NCBI GenBank assembly: GCA_942491525.1
Contig: CALOBW010000044.1
Coordinates: 124,001-188,000, forward strand
From: CAYWBU01 sp942491525
GTDB taxonomy: Bacteria; Desulfobacterota; Desulfomonilia; UBA1062
Reading direction: 5' to 3'
Length of the DNA: 64,000 nt
Positions within the stretch are counted from its first letter, which is position 1. Each line of letters opens with the position of its first letter. Below the pieces are notes generated by a model. That model saw only the letters and a program-made list of their open reading frames with translations, was not told where the DNA came from and ran no database searches. The position numbers were made by a program, and so were the translations under genes. This document shows positions 9,207 through 18,113 of the stretch, in pieces.

Positions 9207-9242
9207 TCTTAAAAACTATCGGCAATTTGGAGGATTCCTGAA

Positions 9243-9914
9243 CTAATGTTTTTTAGCCGCTTCGATTCCCCTTTTGAGTAAATCCAGAGCAGATCTGCGC
9301 TCGCTGCTGCGCCCGTAATTGACCGCCATCCAGCAGCCGGTGGAGACCACGCTGATGCGCTTGAAAACACGCACCGCCCGCCGAAAACGGCGCCAGCCCC
9401 AGCGGTTGACGGCCGGAATGATCAGAAAACGGTCCAGGGTGACCTTGAGCAGGGCCACCAGCCCCACAAAGATCAGCACCAGCAGGAGTGAACTGATATG
9501 CAGCTGGGCCCAGTGGGCAATGGTGGAGATCAGAAGAATCAGGGCCACCGAGATCACGATGTCGATGAAGGAGACCAGGAATGAGAGCAGGCCGAAGAGC
9601 TGGGAGGTGCGCCGGATGGTGGCCAGCTGCCGGTTCTCAATCCCCAGCAGTTCACGCATCTGGCCCACCAGATCGTTGGAATCCATATTCTGCTGCACAC
9701 CGGACTTCAGCTTGGCATAGATGCGGTTGAATCTCTCCTGGGTATCCCTGAGCACCCAGTGCAGGTCATAGCGCTCACGCTGCCCATAGATCTCCTCCAG
9801 GCTGGTGAAGAGCTCGTCCAGCTCACTCAGGTCCGGGGCCTGCTGCATGATGCCGTCAGCACACTCCGGATAGACCTGCTCGATAAATGCATAAACCTCA
9901 TCATTCAACTTCAT
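9243..9914 (-). CDS. Membrane protein of unknown function
   Basis: 223 residues. The first 95 are soluble and helical (acidic start, RYDLHWVLRDTQERFNRIYAKLK), followed by two adjacent hydrophobic segments (about 108-130 and 140-160) and a basic C-terminal region with FRRAVRVFKRISVV. No family was recognised. GGAGGC lies just before ATG 9914. It lies 36 bases upstream of the diguanylate cyclase on the same strand and may be co-transcribed with it. Confidence 0.75.
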   Translation of the reverse strand: MKLNDEVYAFIEQVYPECADGIMQQAPDLSELDELFTSLEEIYGQRERYDLHWVLRDTQERFNRIYAKLKSGVQQNMDSNDLVGQMRELLGIENRQLATIRRTSQLFGLLSFLVSFIDIVISVALILLISTIAHWAQLHISSLLLVLIFVGLVALLKVTLDRFLIIPAVNRWGWRRFRRAVRVFKRISVVSTGCWMAVNYGRSSERRSALDLLKRGIEAAKKH

Positions 9915-10087
9915 GGCGCCTCCATGCCCATCTTAGGAGCTCGGCGCCGCCGGTTCAAGGCCCGCATCTTACGCCATATTATTTCTTCCCTTCTGCCCGA
10001 GGGCGTGATAATGCGACAAGTACCTGGAATCACTGTATTTATTTTATTAAATCAGAGTGATAGATTTCCCTGAATAGAGGAGTTTAC

Positions 10088-11917
10088 ATGCGCAAAATTT
10101 TAGCCCTAATCAGCCTGATGCTGATCCCCGGCCTGGCCTGCGCCAGCCAAGGCGCCGAACTGACCCACAGCCTGCTGGGCATGCTCGGCATCGTCATCTT
10201 CATCGCCGCCTACATCCTGGTGCCGCTCGAAAACATCATCCACCTGCGCAAGAGCAAGCCGGTGCTGCTGGCCGCCGGCATCATCTGGATTCTGGTGAGC
10301 CTGGCCTACTCCGGCCTGGGCGACACCCACACGGCCCACGCGGCTATTCAGCACAGCCTGCTGGAGTATGCCGAACTGCTGCTCTTCCTGCTGGCGGCCA
10401 TGACCTACATCAACGCCATGGAGGAGCGCAACGTCTTCGAGGCCCTGCGCGCCTTCCTGGTCTCGCGCGGTTTCTCGCTGCGCAAGATCTTCTGGATCAC
10501 CGGCCTGCTCTCATTCTGCATCTCACCGGTGGCCGACAACCTGACCACCGCCCTCTTGATGGGAGCGGTCGTAATGGCGGTGGGCGGCAGCAACACCAAG
10601 TTTGTGGTACTGGCCTGCATCAACATCGTGGTGGCGGCCAATGCCGGCGGCGCCTTCTCGCCCTTCGGCGACATCACGACCCTGATGGTCTGGCAGAAGG
10701 GCAAGCTGCAGTTCTTCGAATTCTTCCAGATCTTCATCCCGGCCGCCATCAACTGGCTGGTGCCGGCCGTCGCCATGAGCTTCGCCGTGCCCCGGGCCAC
10801 CCCGGAAGCCATGGAGGAAGAGGTGCAGATGAAGTACGGCGCGGTGGCCATCGTGCTGCTCTTTTTGCTGACCATCATCACCGCGGTATCTTTCCACAAC
10901 CTGCTGCACCTGCCGCCGGCCGCCGGCATGATGCTGGGCCTGGGCTACCTGGGCTTCTGCTCCTACTACATCAAGATGCGCGAAGGCCGCCACGACCTCT
11001 ACGATCTGATGCTGGGCAGCATCGGCACCGAGCTGCGCAACCCCCTGAGCAGCATGGTCGCGGGCGAGGCGCCGCTGAGCAAGACCATTGCCGGCGCCAC
11101 CCAGGCCGCCTTCGCCATCGACCGCAACCATCTGGTGACCCACTGGAACAGAGCCATGCAGAGCTTAAGCGGCATCCCGGCTGAAGAGGCCATCGGCAAG
11201 CCCTTCAAGTGGGATGTGATCAGCGAGAAGGGGCGCCCCTCCCTGGCCGAGATGGTGCTTGAGGATCTGCCCAAGCATGATGTGAAATCCTACTACAACG
11301 ACCACTGCCAGCGCGATCCCCAGATCGACAAGGGCTATGACGCGGTGGACTACTTCCCGAGCCTGGGCCAGAAGGGCCGCTGGCTCAGCTTTGCCGCCGC
11401 CCCCCTGACCGACAAAGATGGCAACATTAAGGGCGCCGTCGAAGTTATCGAGCGCGTCTCCCAGAAGCAGCGCAAGGCCAAGAACTTTGACATCATGCGC
11501 AGCATCGCCCAGGCCGAGTGGGACACCCTGCTCTTCTTCTACGGCGTCATCATGTGCGTGGGCGGCCTGGCCCAGTTCGGCTACCTGGCCCTGCTCTCGG
11601 AATCCATGTACACGGGCCTGGGCGCCACATATGCCAACATTCTGGTGGGCGTGCTCTCGGCCATCGTAGACAACATCCCGGTCATGTTCGCCGTGCTGAC
11701 CATGGACCCGGTCATGGACAAGGGCCAGTGGCTGCTGGTGACCCTGACCGCCGGCGTGGGCGGCAGCCTGCTCTCGATCGGCTCGGCCGCCGGCGTGGCC
11801 CTGATGGGCACGGCGCGCGGCAAATACACCTTCGGCGCCCACCTCAAATGGACGCCGGTCATCGCCCTGGGCTACGCCGCCAGCATCCTGGCGCTGGTCC
11901 TGATGCAGGGGCTCTAG
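10088..11917 (+). CDS. NhaD-type Na+/H+ antiporter with inserted PAS domain
   Basis: 609 residues; ordinary NhaD proteins have about 400-500. The N-terminal half (1-305) and C-terminal part (about 475-609) together form the ion transporter, with the family signatures SPVADNLTTAL, GGAFSPFGDITTLMVWQ, AEWDTLLFFYGV, SAIVDNIPVMFAVLTM and LSIGSAAGVALMG. Between them, in what should be a cytoplasmic loop, sits a PAS-like domain (about 330-465: AAFAIDRNHLVTHWNRAMQS, then GRWLSFAAAPLTDKDGNIKG). The transporter is otherwise intact, so this looks like a natural domain insertion giving ligand or redox control of antiport. GAGGAG precedes the ATG. Single gene. Confidence 0.9.
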   Translation: MRKILALISLMLIPGLACASQGAELTHSLLGMLGIVIFIAAYILVPLENIIHLRKSKPVLLAAGIIWILVSLAYSGLGDTHTAHAAIQHSLLEYAELLLFLLAAMTYINAMEERNVFEALRAFLVSRGFSLRKIFWITGLLSFCISPVADNLTTALLMGAVVMAVGGSNTKFVVLACINIVVAANAGGAFSPFGDITTLMVWQKGKLQFFEFFQIFIPAAINWLVPAVAMSFAVPRATPEAMEEEVQMKYGAVAIVLLFLLTIITAVSFHNLLHLPPAAGMMLGLGYLGFCSYYIKMREGRHDLYDLMLGSIGTELRNPLSSMVAGEAPLSKTIAGATQAAFAIDRNHLVTHWNRAMQSLSGIPAEEAIGKPFKWDVISEKGRPSLAEMVLEDLPKHDVKSYYNDHCQRDPQIDKGYDAVDYFPSLGQKGRWLSFAAAPLTDKDGNIKGAVEVIERVSQKQRKAKNFDIMRSIAQAEWDTLLFFYGVIMCVGGLAQFGYLALLSESMYTGLGATYANILVGVLSAIVDNIPVMFAVLTMDPVMDKGQWLLVTLTAGVGGSLLSIGSAAGVALMGTARGKYTFGAHLKWTPVIALGYAASILALVLMQGL

Positions 11918-11920
11918 GCC

Positions 11921-12574
11921 CTACTGCGTAATCGGCACCAGGGTCAGCTCAACCCGCCGGTTGAGCTGACGGCCGGCCGCAATGGAGTTGGGGGCAATCG
12001 GCCTGGTCTCGCCATAGCCAATGCTCTTGATGCGCAGGGCCGGGATGCCCTGGCTGATCAGATACTGGCCGACGGCATCGGCGCGCCGCTTCGAGAGATG
12101 CATGTTATACTCATCGCTGCCGGTGCTGTCGGTATGGCCGGCAATGTCGATGAGGGTCTTCTCATACTCATTGAGCACCAGGCTGACCGAGTTGAGCACA
12201 CTGAAGAAGTTGTCCTTGAGCGCGGAAGAGTCCACCTCAAAGGTGATATTGGAGGGCATGTTGAGAATGATGTTGTCGCCCTGGCGGGTGACGCTGACGC
12301 CGCTGCCCTGCAGCTGGGCCCTGAGCTTATCCTCCTGACGGTCCATATAGTAACCGACTCCGGCACCGCTCAGGGCCCCGATACCGAGACCGATGATCGC
12401 ATTGGTTCGCCGCTGCTCGGCGTCATCGGTGGTCAAAGCCCCGGCCACGGCGCCCACGGCCGCACCGATGGCGGCGCCGGTGCCGGCCTTATGGGCCTCC
12501 TCTTCGCCGGTATAGGGGTTGGTGGCGCAGCCGGCCAGCAGCGCAACTGCCAGTATCAGAGTTAAATAGCGCAT
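11921..12574 (-). CDS. OmpA-family outer membrane lipoprotein (YiaD-like)
   Basis: 217 residues. Lipobox LLAGC at the N-terminus, a glycine-zipper region (GTGAAIGAAVGAVAGALTT and GIGALSGAGVGYY), then a C-terminal OmpA peptidoglycan-binding domain with ITFEVDSSALK, DIAGHTDSTGSDEYN, LSKRRADAVGQYL and RRVELTL. The Asp and Arg needed to hold diaminopimelate are present. The second ATG (12574) is preferred because AAGGAGGA lies six bases upstream; the first ATG at 12580 abuts it. Tail-to-tail with the antiporter gene, only three bases apart. Confidence 0.9.
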   Translation of the reverse strand: MRYLTLILAVALLAGCATNPYTGEEEAHKAGTGAAIGAAVGAVAGALTTDDAEQRRTNAIIGLGIGALSGAGVGYYMDRQEDKLRAQLQGSGVSVTRQGDNIILNMPSNITFEVDSSALKDNFFSVLNSVSLVLNEYEKTLIDIAGHTDSTGSDEYNMHLSKRRADAVGQYLISQGIPALRIKSIGYGETRPIAPNSIAAGRQLNRRVELTLVPITQ

Positions 12575-12704
12575 AAGCATTCCTCCTTTATGTCTGTGAC
12601 ATTAATAATGCCATCAAGCCGCAGGCAAAGGTTCAGGCTAAACATTTGAGTGCTACTTTCCGAACAAAATGATCATCACTTTAATCTAAATTAGGAGAAC
12701 TATT

Positions 12705-13367
12705 ATGGAAACCAGCGTATTTGAGAGACAGGCCGTGGCCGGCGAAAAAGAGATCAGCGCCAACAGCTACAACTTTCTGATCGGACTAACCCTGCTCTGG
12801 GGCTTCTTCATGAACTATCTGATGGTCAAAAACATCGACCCGCTCATGATCGCCGGCATCAACCCCTGGATCTTCTTCATCGGCTACTTCGCCTCCTGCT
12901 TCTTCGGCATCTACCTCTTCAACTCCTCCGACAACCCGCTGGTCAGCTTTGCAGGCTACAACTTTGTGGTGGTGCCCTTCGGTCTGATCATCAACGTGGT
13001 GGTCAGCCAGTACGATACAAGCCTGGTGCTGAATGCCGTCCAGGTCACCGGCCTGGTGACCCTGCTGATGATGCTCTTAGGAACCATCTTCCCGGCCTTC
13101 TTCCAGAAAATCGCCCCGGCCCTGACAGTTGCCCTGCTTTGCGTGATCGTGGTGGAGCTGATCTCAATCTTCGTGCTCAAGCAGCAGTACGGCGTCATCG
13201 ACTACATCGTGGTGCTGATCTTCTGCGGCTACATCGGCTATGACTGGGGCCGGGCCAACCGCATTCCCAAGACGGTCGACAACGCCATTGACAGCGCGGC
13301 CTCCCTCTACATCGACATCATCAACCTCTTCCTGCGCATCCTCAGGATTCTGGGCAACCGCAAATAA
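12705..13367 (+). CDS. Bax inhibitor-1 (BI-1/YccA/TMBIM) family membrane protein
   Basis: 220 residues, seven hydrophobic segments. The C-terminal family signature is clear: GYIGYDWGRANRIP, then NAIDSAASLYIDIINLFLRIL, matching the conserved Asp-containing D-x-I-N-LF-x-R-I-L end of BI-1 proteins, which form a pH-sensitive calcium leak in characterised bacterial members. TAGGAG precedes the ATG. Monocistronic, with a hairpin downstream. Confidence 0.9.
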   Translation: METSVFERQAVAGEKEISANSYNFLIGLTLLWGFFMNYLMVKNIDPLMIAGINPWIFFIGYFASCFFGIYLFNSSDNPLVSFAGYNFVVVPFGLIINVVVSQYDTSLVLNAVQVTGLVTLLMMLLGTIFPAFFQKIAPALTVALLCVIVVELISIFVLKQQYGVIDYIVVLIFCGYIGYDWGRANRIPKTVDNAIDSAASLYIDIINLFLRILRILGNRK

Positions 13368-13397
13368 ACCTCCCGCATCATTCATCATGATGATTAC

Positions 13398-13428
13398 GCC
13401 CCGGCAGATTACCACAGCCTGCCGGGGC
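13398..13428 (+). terminator. Probable terminator of the BI-1 family gene
   Basis: Perfect 10-bp GC-rich stem (arms 13398-13407 and 13419-13428) with an 11-nt loop; the following T-tract is weak (ATCTTTA). It lies 30 bases after the stop codon. Confidence 0.6.
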
Positions 13429-13556
13429 CGATCTTTAGCGCCTCTTAACATATTATTTACAAAAACCATTGATTCTGAACGCCATTCAATTTATAAACTA
13501 TATTCTATTATGGTTATTTAATTTTAATTACCAAAATCTTCTATGATGAGGTGTTT

Positions 13557-15836
13557 ATGCAAAAATCTTGGGCTATTCTATTTGTGTGCCTTCTGGCACT
13601 CGGCGGCTGCAACTCCAGCGATGATCCGATAAAACCATCCAGCGCTTCAGCCAAAACTTCAACCAGCGAAACCATCTCAGACCCCACCCCCGAGTCAGCA
13701 GACGCACCCCTGCTGGTCGGCACGGCCAAGGCCGACCTGACCGGACCCTCGGCCTTGGTAACCTTCATGGGCATGTCGGACTCGGCCCAGATGGGCGAAG
13801 GCATTCAGATGAGAAACTTCGCCAGTGCCTTTGTTTTCCAGGACGCAACCGGCAAGAAGATGGCCTATGTCAGTTCCGATATCGCCATGGTCTTCCAGGG
13901 CGTCAAACAGGCCATCGTGGCCGAGCTCAAGGATGAGGGCTGGAGCGACGCGAACCTGATGCTGCAGGGCACCCATACCCACGGCGCGCCCGCCGGTTCT
14001 TCCCACTACTTCATGTACAACATGGCCTCGGGCGGCTTCGTGCAGGAAAACTTTGACGCCCAGGTTGGCGGCATCGTCAAGGCGATCCGCGACGCCGAGG
14101 CCAACCTCAAGCCCCGCAGCCTGAGCATCAATCAGGGCACCCTCTACGGCACCGGCTGGAACCGCTCGCCCTGGGCCTACATGAGCAATCCCAGAAGCGA
14201 GATCGAACACTATGGGTTAGACCCTGAAGATATCCACGAGGCCGGATTTATTAACCAAGAGGACCTGCCCCATGGCCGGCGTGAACACCGCGGCAACCTT
14301 TCGACCGGCTACCTCAATGTCGAAGATGAGTGGCTCAGTAAGCCCTGGAACAACACCGACAAGCGCATGCGCCTGCTCAAGCTGACCGATGCAGAGGGCC
14401 AGGCCGAGATGCTGAGCTGGTTCAGCCTGCACCCCACCACCATGGGTTCCCTCTCGCGTATGATCTCGGGTGACACCCACGGCTACGCCTCCTACATGTG
14501 GGACCGCGAAAAAGAAAACCGGGGCACCTTTGCCCAGGCCGCCTGCGGCGATGTCTCGGGCAACCTCAAGTTCGGTCCGCCCAGCATGACCGGCAACTTT
14601 GACTGGCAGCACTGCAAGGAGCTCGGCGGCAACCTGCTGCAAAAGGCCGAGGAGCTCTATGCGGCCGACGGTCAAAGCTTAAGCCCGGCAATCGACTACC
14701 GCCACATGTTCGTGGACTTCTCAAACGTCAGGGCCGAGAATGGCGACTGGCGCACCCGACCGGCAGCCACCGGCGCCTCCATGGTGGCCGGCAGCACAGA
14801 GGACTCGCTCTCGCCGGCGCCCCTCTTCAACGAGGGGCTGACCGTGGATGACCTGAGCCTGGAGGGCGAAGCCGAATTCACCGAAAAGTTCCTGCAGTTC
14901 CTCTTCCCCAAAGTGCTGGGCGTTGTCTGGCCCGCCAGCCTGGATCAGGAGTTTGTCGTGGCGCACTATCCCAAGCCGATCATCTGGGCCAACGGCCTCA
15001 ACCTGATGATGCCGGCCGCAGACCAGCAGAGCGGCGAGCTGGAATGGACCCCCTGGAGCCCCGAAGTGCTGCCGGTACAGCTACTGAGAGTCGGCGAGCT
15101 GATCCTCTGCGCCATGCCACTGGAGGTTTCAACCATGGCGGCCCGCCGTATCGAAAACACCATCATGGAGGTCTTCAACGGCGTCGGACCAGACGGCTAT
15201 GCCAAGACAGAGGGGGCAATCAGGCATGTCATCATCAACCAGTGCGCCAACGCCTATGCCGGCTATGTAACCACTGAAGAGGAGTATGGCTCCCAGGAGT
15301 ACGAGGGCGCCTCGACCCAGTTCGGCCCCAACGAGCTCAAGGCCTTCCAGCAGGAGATCCGCAAACTGGCCCTCTCAATGAAGGCCGGCACCCCGCTGGT
15401 TACAGCCAATGAGCCCCAGCCCAGAAACATGAACGGCACCGTTGTGCCCGAGCTCTACCTCAAGGCCAGCTCCTGGCCCAAGTATGACAACGATGCGCAC
15501 GGCCAGGTTGTCAGCATAGTCAGGGAGACGGTTGCCGACGGCACTGAATACCTGAAGCTGACCCTCAAGGGCGCCTTCCCCAACCGCAACCTGATGACCG
15601 GTTCCAGCTACATGACCGTCACCACCCCGAGGGGCGCGAAATTCACAGATGCCGACCCCGAGACCCGCTTCCAGTGGGCCGACGGCGGTGACAACGTCTC
15701 ATTGATCACCCTCTGGTTTGACATGACCCTTCAGGATGAAGGCGACTACATCTTCACCTACACGGCCGAAGCCTTAGACAATAGCGGCAAAAGCCATATG
15801 ATCGACAAGCGCTACCCCGTCAGCAGCAACCTATAG
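13557..15836 (+). CDS. Neutral/alkaline ceramidase family lipoprotein
   Basis: 759 residues. A lipobox (LLALGGC) anchors it, followed by a Ser/Thr-rich linker to about residue 60. The catalytic domain carries the neutral ceramidase pattern: GTADLTGPS-like start, QGTHTHGAPAG (zinc-binding histidines), and CGDVSGN, in which Ser334 corresponds to the nucleophile of the GDVS motif. The C-terminal region (about 630-759) has the immunoglobulin-like fold expected in the family. The enzyme hydrolyses the amide of ceramides or related N-acyl sphingoid lipids. The start is the ATG at 13557 with GAGG upstream. Monocistronic with an AT-rich upstream region and a strong palindromic terminator. Confidence 0.9.
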   Translation: MQKSWAILFVCLLALGGCNSSDDPIKPSSASAKTSTSETISDPTPESADAPLLVGTAKADLTGPSALVTFMGMSDSAQMGEGIQMRNFASAFVFQDATGKKMAYVSSDIAMVFQGVKQAIVAELKDEGWSDANLMLQGTHTHGAPAGSSHYFMYNMASGGFVQENFDAQVGGIVKAIRDAEANLKPRSLSINQGTLYGTGWNRSPWAYMSNPRSEIEHYGLDPEDIHEAGFINQEDLPHGRREHRGNLSTGYLNVEDEWLSKPWNNTDKRMRLLKLTDAEGQAEMLSWFSLHPTTMGSLSRMISGDTHGYASYMWDREKENRGTFAQAACGDVSGNLKFGPPSMTGNFDWQHCKELGGNLLQKAEELYAADGQSLSPAIDYRHMFVDFSNVRAENGDWRTRPAATGASMVAGSTEDSLSPAPLFNEGLTVDDLSLEGEAEFTEKFLQFLFPKVLGVVWPASLDQEFVVAHYPKPIIWANGLNLMMPAADQQSGELEWTPWSPEVLPVQLLRVGELILCAMPLEVSTMAARRIENTIMEVFNGVGPDGYAKTEGAIRHVIINQCANAYAGYVTTEEEYGSQEYEGASTQFGPNELKAFQQEIRKLALSMKAGTPLVTANEPQPRNMNGTVVPELYLKASSWPKYDNDAHGQVVSIVRETVADGTEYLKLTLKGAFPNRNLMTGSSYMTVTTPRGAKFTDADPETRFQWADGGDNVSLITLWFDMTLQDEGDYIFTYTAEALDNSGKSHMIDKRYPVSSNL

Positions 15837-15839
15837 TTC

Positions 15840-15869
15840 CAATCGGCGGGCCGGCCGGCCCGCCGATTG
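15840..15869 (+). terminator. Terminator hairpin after the ceramidase gene
   Basis: Perfect 30-nt palindrome of two 15-nt arms, very GC-rich, starting four bases after the stop codon and followed by CTTTATC. The T-tract is short but the stem is very strong. Confidence 0.7.
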
Positions 15870-15900
15870 CTTTATCCCCCCTCTGCATTATTCTATAGCC

Positions 15901-16014
15901 ATGCGCAGGCACTGGCTCTTCCTGATACTCGTCATTATCCTGATCCTGCTGGTCATGACCGGCAGGATCGACAGCCTTGAGCAGACTGCTTGCCTGTTGG
16001 CGAGGCAACCTTAA
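15901..16014 (+). CDS. Possible 37-residue single-span membrane peptide
   Basis: Short frame starting MRRHWLFLILVIILILLV, with a basic N-terminus and one strongly hydrophobic segment. No ribosome site is visible. A promoter-like pair TTGCTT (15867-15872), 16 bp, TATTCT (15889-15894) would start transcription near the ATG, so it could be leaderless or simply lie in the leader of the chemoreceptor gene. Weak call. Confidence 0.35.
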   Translation: MRRHWLFLILVIILILLVMTGRIDSLEQTACLLARQP

Positions 16015-16046
16015 ATTTATACTCATCCAACATACAGGAGGATTTC

Positions 16047-18113
16047 ATGATCAATCTGGCCAAATTTAAAAAGAGTCTGAGCATTAAACTGATGGCCCCC
16101 CTGGCCCTGCTGGTGGCCGTGATCATCCTGAGCGTCAACGGCTTCATCATGGCGCGGGTCAACAGCCTGGCCCTGGAGCAGGCCATGCTGCTGGGTGAAA
16201 ACATGGGTGCCAGATACGGCAACGCCATGCAGAAGGAGCTGGAACTCGCCATCGAGAGCTCCCAAATGCTTACCGAGACACTTTCCGGCCTCAAAAAGAC
16301 CGCCGCAACTCCGGATCGCCAATGGGCCATAAAGGTCCTTGAACAGGTGCAGCAGGAGAATCCGCAATACCTGGGCGTCTGGGCCGGTTTTGAAGCCAAC
16401 GCCTGGGACGGGCTTGATGCCCGGTATGCCAACACCCCCGGCAGTGACGCCAATGGCCGTTTCATTCCATACTGGAATTTTGTGGGCGGACTGCACATGG
16501 AGCTGCTGGGCGAAACCAGTACCCCCTGGTACCAGGTACCGCTCACGACCGGCAAAGACTACCTGACCGACCCGACGGTCTATGAGATCGCCGGCCAGGA
16601 GGTAATGGTCGTATCCGCCTGCATTCCCATAAAGCATAACGGTCAAAGCATCGGTGTAGCCGGTGTCGACATCGGCATGGAGCGGCTGGCCGAGCTGACC
16701 GGCGAAATCAAACCCTTTGAGACCGGCTACGCCTATCTGGTCAGCAACTCCGGCATGTATGTAGCCCACCCCGACCAGGCAAGAGTCGGCAAGCAGCTGA
16801 ATGACTATCTGGAGGGCCAGGACCGCAACGCTGTCATGAAGGCCATTCAGAACGGCCAGCACCTCAATCTGGAGGTCAAAGGCGTCAAGGGCATGCAGGA
16901 CTCCTTCATCATCTACAACCCCTTCCCCCTGGGCGAGACCGGCATCAGCTGGTCGCTGGCCGTGGTGGTGCCCAAGGACCGCATCCTGGCCGGCAACCGT
17001 CTGATCGGCCGCATCTCCAATATTGTGGGGCTGCTGGGCATCATGGCCATTATCCTCATGATTTTCTTCATAGCCCGCATTTTCGTGATCAATCCGGTCA
17101 ACGAGGTCAAAGCTGGCCTGCGCGACATCGCCGAAGGTGAAGGCGATCTGACCATGCGTCTGAAGCTGCGCAGCGAGGATGAGATCAGCCAGCTGGCCCT
17201 CTTCTTCAACAAGTTCATGGAAAACCTGGAGGAGGTTGTGACCCAGGTCAAGGACACGGCCGGCCATGTGGACACCTCAACCCAGGAGGTCTCCAGCGGC
17301 TCGCTGGGCCTCTCCCAGTCCTCCCAGGAGCAGGCCTCGGCCGTGGAGGAGGTCGCAGCCACCATTGAAGAGATGACCTCCACCATCAAGCAGAACGCCG
17401 ACAACGCCAACACCGGTCAGGCCCGCAGCCAGGATGCCGAAAACAGCATCCGCAACGGCGACCAGATCGCCCAGGACCTGCTGAAGGCCATGACGGAAAT
17501 CTCTGACGCGTCCAAGAAGATCGGCGACATCATCGCCACGGTCAATGAGGTGGCCTTCCAGACCAACCTGCTGGCCCTGAACGCGGCGGTCGAAGCTGCC
17601 CGGGCCGGCGAACACGGCAAGGGCTTTGCGGTGGTGGCCGAAGAGGTGCGCGCCTTGGCCCAGCGCTCAGCCAGTGCCGTCGGCGAAGTCAGAAATCTGA
17701 TCGAAGACACGGTCAACAAGGTCAAGACCGGCGACGCCATGGTCAGCAAGACCGCCGAAGCCTTCGTTGAGATCCGCCAGCAGATCGACGCCCTGGCCCA
17801 GACCATGGAGGAGATCGCCGCCGCCAGTTCCGAACAGGCCAGCGGCATCGATGAACTCAACCGGGCCGTGGCCCAGATCGACTCCTCCACCCAGGTCAAC
17901 GCAAGCACAGTTGAGGAGCTCTCCAGCGCGGCCGACGCCCTCTCGGTGGAGGCCGGCGGCCTGGCCAAGGTTGTCGAACGCTTCAAGGTTTCCAAATCCA
18001 CCAGCCGCCCGCAGAAGCCCAAGACCAAAGCTCCGGCCGCCCCGCCGACCGCCCCCAAGGCCCGGGCCGAAAGCTTCAGCAGCGATGCGGACGACGGCTT
18101 TGAAGAGTTCTAG
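16047..18113 (+). CDS. Methyl-accepting chemotaxis protein with dCache sensor
   Basis: 688 residues. TM1 about 15-35, a periplasmic double Cache domain to about 325 (including GFEANAWDGLDARYAN, PWYQVPLTTGKDYLTDPTV, GVDIGMERLAEL), TM2 about 330-350, HAMP about 350-405, then the signalling domain with the invariant hairpin tip EVAFQTNLLALNAAVEAARA followed by GKGFAVVAEEVRALAQRSA. The extreme C-terminus GFEEF fits the x-[FWYH]-x-x-[FWYH] pentapeptide used to tether CheR/CheB. AGGAGG precedes ATG 16047. The ligand is probably a small organic acid or amino acid, not identifiable from sequence. Overlaps the convergent Omp85 gene by 4 bp. Confidence 0.95.
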   Translation: MINLAKFKKSLSIKLMAPLALLVAVIILSVNGFIMARVNSLALEQAMLLGENMGARYGNAMQKELELAIESSQMLTETLSGLKKTAATPDRQWAIKVLEQVQQENPQYLGVWAGFEANAWDGLDARYANTPGSDANGRFIPYWNFVGGLHMELLGETSTPWYQVPLTTGKDYLTDPTVYEIAGQEVMVVSACIPIKHNGQSIGVAGVDIGMERLAELTGEIKPFETGYAYLVSNSGMYVAHPDQARVGKQLNDYLEGQDRNAVMKAIQNGQHLNLEVKGVKGMQDSFIIYNPFPLGETGISWSLAVVVPKDRILAGNRLIGRISNIVGLLGIMAIILMIFFIARIFVINPVNEVKAGLRDIAEGEGDLTMRLKLRSEDEISQLALFFNKFMENLEEVVTQVKDTAGHVDTSTQEVSSGSLGLSQSSQEQASAVEEVAATIEEMTSTIKQNADNANTGQARSQDAENSIRNGDQIAQDLLKAMTEISDASKKIGDIIATVNEVAFQTNLLALNAAVEAARAGEHGKGFAVVAEEVRALAQRSASAVGEVRNLIEDTVNKVKTGDAMVSKTAEAFVEIRQQIDALAQTMEEIAAASSEQASGIDELNRAVAQIDSSTQVNASTVEELSSAADALSVEAGGLAKVVERFKVSKSTSRPQKPKTKAPAAPPTAPKARAESFSSDADDGFEEF

